From Tridacna crocea (Eukaryota; Mollusca; Bivalvia; Cardiida; Cardiidae), in assembly GCA_943736015.1 (NCBI GenBank), contig OX031071.1:13116119-13180118 (forward strand): 64,000 nucleotides of DNA, read 5' to 3'. Position numbers and translations under genes: made by a program. This document shows positions 42,161 through 51,089 of the stretch, in pieces. Positions within the stretch are counted from its first letter, which is position 1; each line of letters opens with the position of its first letter. The notes under the pieces are model-generated. The model was not told the DNA's origin, did no database searches, and saw only the letters and a list, made by a program, of their open reading frames with translations.

Positions 42161-42387
42161 TTAACTCTTTACTGAACGACAAAATTTTGGGCTTGTCCAA
42201 ATCGAAAGCATTTGCAGACGACAAAATAAAAGTGACTGGAAAATTGAAATTTGTTGTGTGAAGGGTAGAAAACATTGTAGGAAAAGGAGAAAATGCTGGT
42301 TACCAGCATTTTTTCCTTTTCCCACAGTGTTTTCTGAAGGCTTATTTCTCAGGGTCGTCAAAAGTAGGGATTGTGTGGTAATGGGTC
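42161..42387 (-). mobile_element. TTAA-A MITE, full copy
   Basis: TTAACTCTTTACTGAACGAC to GTGTGGTAATGGGTCAA; the right TTAA is mutated. Confidence 0.85.
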
Positions 42388-42922
42388 AAAAGATGAGCTA
42401 GGCCATACCAGTTGGCAAAAAGACTCCAATACCTTGATACAACACCGTTACATTTACTTAGCAAAACAAAGTAGACAGTTGAGATCGATTTCAGACAGAA
42501 TAATCAGTGCAGCCTGATCTTGATTTACATTGTTCACAACTATATTTGGAAAGCCTAGCTACCTGTACTAGATTTAAGGACGCAATACACTAAGCGCCAA
42601 TTTTGGATGAAATCCGATTACCTATTGGAATTCAAAAATGGAGATTAAATTGCATTTATGCGAAATTTATATAAGGTAAAATTATCGTTAAACGGGGACA
42701 CACGAAAAGGGGGACCTACCCAAAACTTCTAATTAGCAGACCTTTTTTTTTTTTTAATCAAATTTGCTTTATGTAATATTGATAAGACCTTTTCTTAAAT
42801 ATATTTCAAACTAACTGATGGTCAAATTCAAAATGATCTCCATATTTTTGACTGGTATAATTTATATTTTATGCATTTAAACACCTGCATTGTTTCTCTT
42901 TGGTCACAACTGGGCCTTTAAC
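42388..42922. other. no gene recognised
   Basis: A decayed TTAA-B-like stretch (ATCAGTGCAGCCTGATCTTG) near 42505. Otherwise nothing. Confidence 0.4.
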
Positions 42923-43154
42923 TTAACCCTTTCCCAAACGTCAAATTTTGGCAAAGACCAAATTGAAAGCATTTTGCAGATGACAAATTAACAGTTGTTA
43001 AAAAGATTATTTTTCTATTATATGATAGGACAGAAAACATTGTGGGAAAAGGAGAAAATGCTGGTTACTAGCATTTTCTCCTTTTCCCACAATGTTTTCA
43101 AAATGCTTCTATTCCTGACCCGTAAAAACCAGGGATTTTTTGGGAAAGGATTAA
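42923..43154 (-). mobile_element. TTAA-A MITE, full copy
   Basis: TTAACCCTTTCCCAAACGTC to GGGAAAGGATTAA; TTTCCC subgroup. Confidence 0.85.
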
Positions 43155-43224
43155 TGTATTTCTACACCTGCATTGTTTACTTTCGACCACCACTGGGCCT
43201 TTTAACTCAAAGAATAACGAATTG

Positions 43225-43420
43225 ACCCTTATCCAGCTGAAAAAGTGGAATGAAACTTTCAACTCGAAACCCAAATTGTTATGATATATTTTGGGGAAAA
43301 TGTATCTCCTTATCAGATTGTGTAGATCAAAGATCAGACTGCACGTTCTGTGCAATCTGGTCTTGATCTACTCTGTTCGCAAAAGATCCTTGATTCGCAC
43401 TTAATAGTCTAAGTGTTCAA
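43225..43420 (-). mobile_element. TTAA-B element
   Basis: GACCCTTATCCAGCTGAAAA, TTTTGGGGAAAATG, GTGTAGATCAAAGATCAG, CTGCACGTTCTGTGCAAT, CAAAAGATCCTTGATTCGC. Ends GTCTAAGTGTTCAA. Confidence 0.7.
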
Positions 43421-43478
43421 GACTGCTGTCTACGCAAGTGATAATGACTAGAAGGCCATAAACAAGGGCAGACAATCA

Positions 43479-43707
43479 TTAACCCTTTCCCAAACGACAC
43501 ACTTTTGGACTAGACCAAATTGAAAGCATTTGCAGACGATAATTCAACTCTTACTGAAAAGATGTTTTCTGTCTATGATAGAGTGGAAAACATTGTGGGA
43601 AAAGGAGAAAATGCTGGTAACCAGCATTTTCTCCTTTTCCCACAATGTTTTCAAAAAGTTACTATTCCAGACCCGTAAAAACCAGGGATTGTTTGGGAAA
43701 GGGTTAA
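43479..43707 (-). mobile_element. TTAA-A MITE, full copy
   Basis: TTAACCCTTTCCCAAACGAC to GTTTGGGAAAGGGTTAA. The tip is GGTAACC although the element is inverted, so the tip orientation is flipped relative to most copies. Confidence 0.85.
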
Positions 43708-43762
43708 CTTTCCACTATGACATGAATGTGTATCATGTTCTGTTGAAAGGAACCCCTATATG

Positions 43763-43848
43763 ACGATTCCAATGAGTATCCACAACATAGGGTTTCGAAG
43801 AGAAAGAGAGACTTTTGGAATACATCACTCCCTCTTATTTGGAGCTCT
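43763..43848. repeat. family P, right half only
   Basis: GATTCCAATGAGTATCCACA, ACATAGGGTTTCGAAGAG, CATCACTCCCTCTTATTTGG, AGCTCT. The palindrome left arm is missing; the break lies inside the palindrome. Confidence 0.6.
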
Positions 43849-43899
43849 AAGGAAATTAAAGTCCAAACCGATTACTGAGCTATGTAGGACCTCGGCTGT

Positions 43900-44090
43900 T
43901 TGCCAAATAACAAAATTCTTGACCCAAAAATATTAAAAAAAAAAACATATGCTTAGTAAGCTAAATGATATGAATACTGAAATACCTGTTCGAAAGGATT
44001 AAATCATTGTGTGAAAAGGAGAAAATGCTGATTACCACCATTTTGTTCACTTCAGGGTAGTTTAAACTCGGTAAAAGGTCAAGGGTCCAA
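43900..44090 (-). repeat. TTAA-A MITE, decayed
   Basis: TTGCCAAATAACAAAATTC, CATTGTGTGAAAAGGAG, AATGCTGATTACCACCATTTT. The right arm is largely lost. Confidence 0.5.
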
Positions 44091-44324
44091 GGGTCAAGAC
44101 AAGTGCTCGCTTGACAGAGGTTACCTTAGAGACAGGCATTACTGCAATGTGTCTTGATACAACAAATTATCTTTCTCAAAGTACCTTTTCTTTACGTGCC
44201 ACAGTCGATTTGAAAAGAATTCAATGCAAACCATTATTTAGGGAATACTGAAGAGGTATCCGAATACCCCTACAGGGTACTGTGTAAATTGTCCACCCTT
44301 GAGGACCCGGACCGGACTTCAATT

Positions 44325-44405
44325 ACGTTAGCGGGCAGTGTAAATCAAGATCAGACAGCACAGAACGTGCTGTCTGATCTTGAATCTACACTGTCCGCTC
44401 CTATA
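44325..44405. repeat. TTAA-B hairpin with compensated core
   Basis: CAGTGTAAATCAAGATCAG, ACAGCACAGAACGTGCTGT, CTGATCTTGAATCTACACTG. The usual CTGCAC/GTGCAG is CAGCAC/GTGCTG in both arms. Confidence 0.65.
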
Positions 44406-44437
44406 GTACTATATTCTGGCCAAAAACCACTGCAAAT

Positions 44438-44461
44438 AGCAACAGGACAGGACAGGACAGG
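44438..44461. repeat. AGGAC microsatellite
   Basis: Four to five AGGAC/ACAGG units. Confidence 0.6.
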
Positions 44462-44699
44462 TTCTTTTTCTTATAGTTGTAAAGGTTAACCTCCATAAGC
44501 CTGCACCCTAAGGGTAAAGCTTAGTGCCTTTTCATAGAAAACTTTTGAAAAGCGATAAAAATCCTTTTGAATGGACTATCAACATAATATTACCCTTAAA
44601 ATGTAAAGAAAAAACTCTTTATTTCAGTTTTAGTCGGTAAGAAGCACAAAAATAATATCAATACCAAGAAATACTCAAAAGAATTTCTCAAATTTATCT

Positions 44700-44895
44700 G
44701 ACAATGGACGGACAAGATTAGATAGCACGTTTCGTGCAGTCTGATCATAGACCTACACTGTCCGATAATAGCAAAAAGGCGATTGACCCAAAAAGGCCTA
44801 GAATAGGTTTGCGTTGTTTTAAGTATATAGACTAAATCAAGATCAGACAGAACAATACTTGCAGTCTAAGCTTGGCTTTCCATTGCCCGATACTT
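44700..44895. repeat. two TTAA-B core hairpin fragments
   Basis: First at about 44700-44770 (GACAAGATTAGATAGCACG, GTGCAGTCTGATCATAG, ACACTGTCCGAT). Second at about 44825-44895 (AATCAAGATCAGACAGAAC, CTTGCAGTCTAAGCTTGG, ATTGCCCGAT). Both have weakened pairing. Confidence 0.5.
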
Positions 44896-44966
44896 TGTTA
44901 CATATTCTGGTCAAAACAACCGTGGAACGAAAACATTTCGGGTGTTGTTTCTAACTGAAAAAACCA

Positions 44967-45196
44967 TTAACTCTTTACCAAATGACAAAATTTTGGACTA
45001 GTCCATTATTAAAAGCATTTGCAGATGACAAAATAAATGTGAATCAAAAAGAGAATTTGATTTGGAAAGGGTAGAAAAAACATAGTGGGAACAGGAGAAA
45101 ATGCTGGTTACCAGCATTTTCTCCTTTTCCCACAATGTTTTCAAAAGCTTTCTTTCACAAGGTCGTTAAAGGTAGGGATTGTGTGGTAAAGAGTAA
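44967..45196 (-). mobile_element. TTAA-A MITE, full copy
   Basis: TTAACTCTTTACCAAATGAC to GTGTGGTAAAGAGTAA. Confidence 0.85.
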
Positions 45197-45395
45197 ATTT
45201 CCTCAACTCGGCACTGTAAGTGTTTGGTAGGACTAAGGACTTCTGTGTACATGTTTGGAGATTTTAACAGAAAAACTGGTTTTTAAGAAATATGACACCG
45301 CTATTCAGTATCTTTCCCCCAACCCGTCTCCTCTTCGATTATGAATACTTTTTGTCCTTATACATAATATATATAATACCTGTCGAAATTCTTTT

Positions 45396-45491
45396 TTAAC
45401 CTTTACCATAAATTCCTGGTTTTTACGGCCGTGAGATAGAAGGCTTTTGAAAACATTGTGGGAAAAGGAGAAAATGTTGGTAATGGGTTAA
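45396..45491 (+). mobile_element. TTAA-A miniature, 96 bp
   Basis: TTAACCTTTACCATAAATTCC and the left hairpin arm to GGAGAAAATGTTGG are joined directly to TAATGGGTTAA. Both TTAA ends are present, but the right arm and right half are gone. Shortest end-to-end copy in the window. Confidence 0.75.
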
Positions 45492-45797
45492 GACACGACA
45501 TTGTGCCTTACAGAGATAAGGGTTTGAAATACGAAATATCAAAACTAAGTATTCAAGTAAAGATAAGGGAGGATGGACCACGTCGTGTATCAAGTTCTGT
45601 TCAAAGGAAAATATTCGCGTTTTTGGCAGATATATATTTCACAACGTTAGTAAAGCTTGGATGAATCTGTCATAGAAATTGATCTTATGTCTTCACATGT
45701 AAGAAGAAGAGAACACGGCGCGCGGAGGAGAGAAAGGAAGTGGGGTAGGGTGCGTGGATAGAAAGCGGGTGGAGAAAAAGGGAGGGAAGCGGGTGGA

Positions 45798-45829
<32 letters not shown>

Positions 45830-46196
45830 CGAGAGAAAGTGAGAGAGAGACAGAAAGAAGGGGGGCAATTGCTCTACTTTTTACAAGCATTACTGGCTAG
45901 TACATTATAACTTTTCAGAAATTTTCTTTAAATTTATTAGGAACAAATGACACATCACTATCATTTTATGAATTAGTTGTTGACATTCACTATGCACAGC
46001 TCCTGTTAAGATCGAAAAACAGTTCATACTGACGAATGGGAGTTGGGTATTCCTGTGTGGTTCTGTTGTAAGCCAGGGTTTTAAGGGTTCGGTACTTATC
46101 GACAGCGCTGGATTATCGTGAAAGTGTCGTTGTGCAAGGGACTTCATAGGCCATATTTAGTGATGGAAACTTTAACACCAAAGCACATGAATAAGT
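45492..46196. other. no gene; GA-rich microsatellite at 45796-45858
   Basis: GAGAGA runs with AGACAGA interruptions. Leucine/serine-rich minus-strand frames here arise from the repeat. Confidence 0.6.
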
Positions 46197-46550
46197 CGTT
46201 GTCTGCGCATGTTATATTCTTTGAAAATTCGACCTGTCTTAAATGACGCATCACTATCCCCGAAAGCGGGCAGACTGTAATATTACGCTCTATAAAGTTG
46301 CAATGTAGAAAATAGCTGTTATCAATACGTTTGAGGAGAAACGAGACCTGCTTTAGCTCCAGATTTCTCTAAACTGCTGATCATAGCTGAGTGAATTGCA
46401 TTAGGTAGCGTTTTATTGAGTATTTTTTTCTATTTTAGCTTGAAATTCAAAGTAGCGGTTGTCGCGTAGGAAAGTGGTTCGGTTCTGTACCCAGGATGCC
46501 CAAATTAGATAGATGAGTATTTATAGAATGCCATCTAGCGGGAGACAATG
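46197..46550 (-). repeat. dispersed repeat T, inverted copy
   Basis: CGTTGTCTGCGCATG at the left to CCATCTAGCGGGAGACAATG at the right. Near full length. Confidence 0.7.
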
Positions 46551-46646
46551 ATGAATAAGTGCACTGTAGCCCCGATGAAATAACGTGGAAAGTTGGCATA
46601 ACACAATAACAATCTAGTCATCAAACTTCATGGCGCAATTCACGGC

Positions 46647-46883
46647 TTAACCCATTACCACACAATCCCTGGTTTTTACGACCCAGAGATAGAAGCCTTT
46701 TGAAAACCTTGTGGGAAAAGGAGAAAATGCTGGTAACCAGCATTTTCTCCTTTTCCCACAATTTTTTTTTACCCTTCCCAAAACAAATTTCAATGTTTGA
46801 GTAACGTTAATTTTGTCGTCTGCAAGTGCCTTCAATTCGGACCAGTCTGAAATTTTGTCGTTTGGTAAAGACTAAAGAGTTAA
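46647..46883 (+). mobile_element. TTAA-A MITE, full copy
   Basis: TTAACCCATTACCACACAATCC to GTTTGGTAAAGACTAAAGAGTTAA. The right end has an extra 7-8 bp duplication of TAAAGA. Confidence 0.85.
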
Positions 46884-47507
46884 AGAACACGTACAGGGTG
46901 TCGCAAAATATCTGCTACAGCTAAGCTGTATAAACCCAAGGTGATCAGAGTTAAAATGACCACAAGTGTAGTTATGGCTAGGAGTCCCAGCTTTTGATCA
47001 CACATACACGAATTCGAAAGCTTCGTTCAGAAGTGAACTAACTTCTTAACAGCATAACGAGATAATAGTTCCTTTCTGCGCTAACCTCATTCGATAAATC
47101 GTTCTCTGTGATAGACAGTTTGTTTGCACAGGTCAACTAACCCTAAACTTAGAAAACCCTTTTTTTAAAATAAAATAAAACGAACTTTCTAGAACCCCTC
47201 CTCTTTATACCCGAAAAGAAAAGGGAACATAAAAATTGACCCACAAAAAAAATGACAAAGATAAGGAAAAAACGTTGTACGTCATATGAATAATAGCCCA
47301 TATATCCACTTGGCACAATGTCTTCTTTAATTTCTTAATTTCTCAAAAAGTCTCAGGACGGGGTTTAAGGGTTTATATTTAAAAGGTGAAAAGATTTATC
47401 TTCGGTTAAAAGTTCAAATTTCTATTCACATGGTCCTTTTATAACCTTCTAAAGACAAACTATGTTTGTCCAGGTTTCCGATGTGTTAGCATATAACTTC
47501 AGGGATA
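46884..47507. other. no gene or repeat recognised
   Basis: AT-rich, no supported feature. Confidence 0.4.
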
Positions 47508-47640
47508 ATTAACCCTAAGTCTTCGAAACTTGACTCACCGACCTTTCGCGGACAATGTAGATCAAGATCAGACTGTACATTCTGTGCAGTCTGATCTTGA
47601 TTCTACATTGTCCGTTAAAGGACGTGTATTTTCTCCATTA
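47508..47640 (+). mobile_element. TTAA-B element, right side shortened
   Basis: TTAACCCTAAGTCTTCG, CACCGACCTTTCGCGGACA, ATGTAGATCAAGATCAGAC, TGTACATTCTGTGCAG. Right terminus not found. Confidence 0.65.
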
Positions 47641-47683
47641 TTCTCTTATAATGGCAATATTAAGGTTTTTTTTAACTATTGGC

Positions 47684-47913
47684 TTAACTCATTACCAAAC
47701 GACAGAATTTTAGGTTTGTCCAAGTCGATAGCATTTGCAGACAACAAAATAAAAGTGATTGAAAATTTGAATTCTGTTTTGTGAAGGGTAGAAAACACTT
47801 GTGGGAAAAGCAGAAAATGCTGGTTACCAGCATTTTCTCCTTTTCCCACAATGTTTTCCAAAGGCTTCTTTCTCAGGGGCGTCAAAAGTAGGGATTTTGT
47901 GGTAATGGGTTAA
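47684..47913 (-). mobile_element. TTAA-A MITE, full copy
   Basis: TTAACTCATTACCAAACGAC to TTGTGGTAATGGGTTAA. Confidence 0.88.
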
Positions 47914-48046
47914 AAGTTTCATTTCGCTTATTCAACTAGATAAGGGTGAGTCACCAACCATTCTAAAACGGCATCTTAGATCTAATTCTGGATTTAGAGA
48001 GTAACATAGTTCATGATAAGCTCAACCAAAATTTGTAGTCAAGCTT

Positions 48047-48237
48047 AGAGCTCCAGGTAGACGGAAGTGATTTTGATGTCATAATTGAAAGTATTAGTTT
48101 TTCTCCACTAAACCTTATGTTATGGGTACTCATTAGAATCGTCTCGTCGAGACGATTCTAATGAGTACCCACAACATAGGGTTTGGAAGAGAAATAATGG
48201 ATTTAGAATTCCATCACTCGCTCTTATCTGAAGCTCT
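48047..48237. mobile_element. family P palindromic element
   Basis: AGAGCTCCAG at the left and AAGCTCT at the right are short inverted ends. The palindrome at about 48109-48184 has arms TGGGTACTCATTAGAATCGT and complement, meeting at CTCGTCGAG. Target duplication not resolved. Superfamily unknown. Confidence 0.7.
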
Positions 48238-48284
48238 GTATGCTCTGTCATAAGGGGGTTACTGTTTTAGATCGAGCAATTCAT

Positions 48285-48475
48285 CACATAATTATGGATC
48301 CATTAAAATCCATTTTGTCCAACAACCGGCAGGATCATCAGGTAGAATGGTCCCTTTGACATGCAGAAAACTGACCGACAGTGCAATGGGTCGATCCATG
48401 TCAACGTGGGCGGATTGCTTCGGCTGACATGGGTCGATACCTTCTACAAATCCAGTAGGTCCCCTCTTCTCATAC
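48285..48475 (+). repeat. family D element, long copy
   Basis: ATTATGGATCCATTAAAATCC, TTGTCCAACAACCGGCAGG, GGTCCCTTTGACATGCAG, then a GTCAACGTGGGC...GGCTGACATGGGTCGATAC core. Confidence 0.65.
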
Positions 48476-48574
48476 GATGAAAAAGAATGTCAAAGGGTAT
48501 CGCATATAAGGACGAAAAATATTCGTAACCGAGGAGGAAGACTCTGAATAGCTGTGTAATATTTGTTAAAACTT

Positions 48575-48745
48575 GCATCTCACAGCAGTTTCTCCCCGTC
48601 CCACAATGTTTTCTACAGTTTACCCCCCCCCCCCTCAACAACATCAAATCTTTCATTAATTTTGAAACCTACTAGAATATCCCTAAAAATGTTTTCCATT
48701 TGGAAATGTCTTCAACTCTGTCAACAGGTGAACAAAGACAATTAG
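48575..48745. repeat. TTAA-A right-half fragment
   Basis: CAGTTTCTCCCCGTCCCACA, ATGTTTTCTACAG and a C-run (48624-48633). No left half. Confidence 0.4.
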
Positions 48746-48904
48746 AAAAGGGATAGAAAAAAATCAAGATAGCACATCTTTTTGGTCGGTTGACTTAAAT
48801 AAATACGGGTATACACGAAACTGGCATGGGAAAATACGTGATATTCGTATAGCCCCTTTGTACTGGGTTTCTGTACCATGTACTACGCGTACAATGGAAA
48901 GATA

Positions 48905-49152
48905 ATCTTTGAAAACGTTGTGGGGAATGGAGAAAATGCTGGACACCAATCCTGAATCTTGGACAATTCTACTGACCTTTTTCCAGACAATCCCGAATTT
49001 TATCGCCCTTGGGAAAAAGGTATTTGGAAACATTGGAGGGAAAAAAAGGGGGAAAATGCTGGTTACCAGCATTTTCCCCCTTTTTTCCCCCCAATGTCTT
49101 CTACCCTTCCAATTTGTACAGGTCTAAAATTGTGGCGTTTTGTAAAGAGTAA
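48905..49152 (+). mobile_element. TTAA-A MITE, G-rich stem, with extra arm
   Basis: A first left arm (ACGTTGTGGGGAATGGAG) without partner. Then ACAATCCCGAATTTTATCG and a second hairpin CATTGGAGGGAAAAAAAGGG ... CCCTTTTTTCCCCCCAATG. The expanded G/A run in one arm is matched by C/T in the other. The right end TTTTGTAAAGAGTAA is decayed. Confidence 0.7.
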
Positions 49153-49309
49153 ACTCTATTTTTCAGACAACAACAGTTAAGATTCACTCGTATTGAGACA
49201 TCGTTGTTTTTAACAATGATAAGAATTTCCTATAATAGCGTAAAATGACAGAGTAGGATGGTGAGATAATCCTGGGTAGAAAAATGTCTTATTCATCGGG
49301 CGTATGCCG

Positions 49310-49575
49310 CTTTCAACATTATATCAGTTATATCGCGGGGCCAGTGTACCTATCCATGCTTTTCTGGGGTCCCTTGTACCAGTGCTCCTCAACAATTTCT
49401 TTCCAAGCCACAAGCTGCTTTCCCACATAACCATCGTCGAGACCATAATCAGAGGTGAGCGATGAATGAATCCTGTTGCAAAGACTATTAACATCAGCTC
49501 TCGGAAAGTAATTGGCCAACCTAAGGATCGAATCCATGACCTCCTGTTCTCAAGTCTAGCAAGCTACTGGTGCGG
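49310..49575 (-). repeat. tRNA-derived SINE, inverted
   Basis: TATCCATGCTTTTCTGG, ACCAGTGCTCCTCAAC, GCTGCTTTCCCACATAACC, GATGAATGAATCCTGTTGC, then AAGGATCGAATCCATGACC (B box complement) and CTGTTCTCAAG. The tail near 49310 is CGCTTTCAACATTATATCAG. Confidence 0.6.
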
Positions 49576-49603
49576 TTCAAGATTTACAAACCACAACATT
49601 CGT

Positions 49604-49612
49604 GATGAAGTG
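49604..49612 (+). repeat. 9-bp target duplication, left
   Basis: GATGAAGTG directly before the terminal inverted repeat; identical to 50157-50165. Confidence 0.85.
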
Positions 49613-49651
49613 CATCTTCACAAGCCAAGGATACTAAGGTAGTACCCTTGG

Positions 49652-49726
49652 CCTCTCGCCTCTTTAAAAATCGAAGCTCCCGCTGCGCCATTTCATTGGA
49701 TGCGATCAATAGCGTCCAATCAAACC
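49652..49726 (+). promoter_or_regulatory. possible promoter in left terminus
   Basis: CTCTTTAAAAATCG is a weak TATA-like run about 100 bp before the start codon. ATTGG (49697-49701) and CCAATCA (49721-49727) are CCAAT-box type motifs. The start codon itself lies in AACAATGGCGGCGCCC, a context resembling animal YY1-type initiator sites. Inference from motifs only. Confidence 0.3.
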
Positions 49727-49765
49727 ATTCGTAACAAGAAATCTTTCGCAAAACAGAAAACAACA

Positions 49766-49945
49766 ATGGCGGCGCCCATCAAAAACGAAAGTTGTCGTGT
49801 CTGTGACGAAAATTTGCCAAAAAAGAGTAGACGATCGATATTTAATAAGTTTTATATATTTTACGATCAATTATGTGAAGTATTAGGACGGGTTCTACAG
49901 CCAAATGATTGCGGATTATCGTATGTTTGTTCGTCTTGTTTCTGA
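49766..49945 (+). CDS. captured 59-residue ZAD-like zinc-domain frame
   Basis: The frame starts at an ATG with A at -3 and G at +4, 67 bases inside the in-frame ATG at 49700, which has poorer context. Residues 10-13 are CRVC, followed by SRRSIF (21-26), a hydrophobic EVLGRVL stretch (38-44) and VCSSC (54-58), then a stop one codon later. CxxC ... IF ... CxxC over about 50 residues resembles ZAD-type N-terminal zinc domains of transcription factors; usual ZAD domains are 70-90 residues and are followed by zinc fingers, absent here. It lies wholly inside the Mutator-like element. It could be a gene fragment, a transcribed micro-ORF, or a remnant of the element's own protein. Confidence 0.4.
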   Translation: MAAPIKNESCRVCDENLPKKSRRSIFNKFYIFYDQLCEVLGRVLQPNDCGLSYVCSSCF

Positions 49946-50156
49946 TCTGATGATTCCGAAAGCGCAGCCATATTTGATGCATTGCCCAACAATTTTTTTT
50001 ACGAGCATCTTGATTGGTCAGAAATAACATCAGCAAAGGTTACGCAACTTGTGATATTCGATAGGTGGCGCAGCGGGAGTTTCGATTTTTAAAGAGGCGA
50101 GCGGCCAAGGTACATAACGAACAAAGTGGAGTTAGTATCCTTGGCTCGCGAAGATG

Positions 50157-50165
50157 GATGAAGTG
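50157..50165 (+). repeat. 9-bp target duplication, right
   Basis: GATGAAGTG directly after GCGAAGATG, the outer end of the right terminus. Confidence 0.85.
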
Positions 50166-50299
50166 TCGACAAAGATATTCTCTCAACTATCAAGGGAACT
50201 AACCCAATGCGTATCTATACAGGACGATAACAAGGAGTTAGCTCCCATTTGCAATTCCCCTTCCCTCATCCTACCCGTGTTTGCCCTTTCGGAGAAAAT

Positions 50300-50390
50300 A
50301 CAAGCTTTTGCTGACGCAATAGATCAGTATCAGACTGCAAAGACCCTAAAAAGTGATCTTTGACATATACCGTCTGCTTGTTTGGTCAAG
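50300..50390. repeat. TTAA-B core fragment, decayed
   Basis: GCTGACGCAATAGATCAGTA, TCAGACTGCAAAG, AGTGATCTTTGACATATACC, GTCTGC. Confidence 0.45.
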
Positions 50391-50462
50391 TTATTATGAT
50401 TAAGATCTCTTCGAGTTATAACGAAATCTCAACCATCAAAAGATTTTAAAGAATTTGTTTAA

Positions 50463-50726
50463 AGACTGAAAAGTATGAACCATGCACTGGCAAAAGACGA
50501 CTTAAGTCTTTACCAAACGACAAAATAAACGTAACTCAAAAATTGAAATTTGTTTCCAGCAGGGTAGAAAACATGGTGGGAAAATGAGAAAATGCTGGTT
50601 ACCAGCATTTTCTCCTTTTTCCACAATGTTTTCAAAAGGCTTCGGTCTCAGGGTCGTAAAAACCAAGGATTGTTTGGGAAAGGGTTGAAGACAGAAAAGT
50701 GTGAACCGTGCTCTGGCAAAAGACGG

Positions 50727-50729
<3 letters not shown>
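50463..50729. repeat. 41-bp direct repeat flanking a MITE
   Basis: 50463-50503 (AGACTGAAAAGTATGAACC ... GACGACTT) and 50689-50729 (AGACAGAAAAGTGTGAACC ... GACGGCTT) match at 36 of 41 positions and bracket the TTAA-A copy at 50502-50687. This is much longer than a TTAA duplication. Confidence 0.75.
50502..50687 (-). mobile_element. TTAA-A MITE, left part shortened
   Basis: TTAAGTCTTTACCAAACGAC is joined directly to AAAATAAACGTAACTC, skipping the GTCCAAATTGAAAGC block. The right end is GTTTGGGAAAGGGTTGA. Confidence 0.8.
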
Positions 50730-50779
<50 letters not shown>

Positions 50780-50806
50780 GACAGAGACAGAGAGAGAGAG
50801 AGAGCT
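50730..50806. repeat. GA / GAGACA microsatellite
   Basis: GAGAGA runs alternating with GAGACA units. Frames across it are artefacts. Confidence 0.9.
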
Positions 50807-51005
50807 TGTTTATAATATACAATGTAAGTAAACAAGACGATGTACGAAGTATTAATGGAACGCGATAACCGTGGCCCTTGTTTACAATAATTCAGACCAT
50901 TCTATTTTCGTATACGGGAAGGACAGGTAAATTATCCGATAATTTTAGTTAAAATGTAAATTGAAAAGGCTTAAAACTTTTACAAGTTCTCTATTGTACT
51001 AAGCG

Positions 51006-51089
51006 AGCAGTGGTGTAATGGATAACATCACTGCCTCTAAAGCCGGCGATCCTCGTTCGAGCCGTCAGACTTACCCTTTTTTTTTTAAG
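51006..51089 (+). tRNA. tRNA-like sequence with T-run terminator
   Basis: GCAGTGGTGTAATGGATAAC resembles an arginine-type A-box half and CTCGTTCGAGCC a B box, followed within 20 bases by a run of T (51076-51089) suitable as a Pol III terminator. Anticodon and T-stem pairing are poor, so a tRNA pseudogene or SINE head is more likely than a working gene. Confidence 0.35.

Larger units (their letters stand above)
49613..50156 (+). mobile_element. Pack-MULE-like element
   Basis: A 544-bp element with long inverted termini: left 49613-49690, right 50066-50156. Both start CATCTTC(A/G)C(A/G)AGCC, AAGGATACTAA (right end read on the minus strand), then after a 10-12 bp length difference continue ACC(C)TTGGCC, CTCGCCTCTTTAAAAATCGA, A(A/G)CTCCCGCTGCGCCA. 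Weaker similarity goes further in (CCAATCAA, then CTCGTAA/TTCGTAA). A perfect 9-bp duplication flanks it. Nine-bp duplications with long termini are the known signature of Mutator-like elements. There is no transposase. The middle carries a gene-like 5' end (49766-49945), as in Pack-MULEs. Capture direction and donor gene are inference. Confidence 0.75.
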
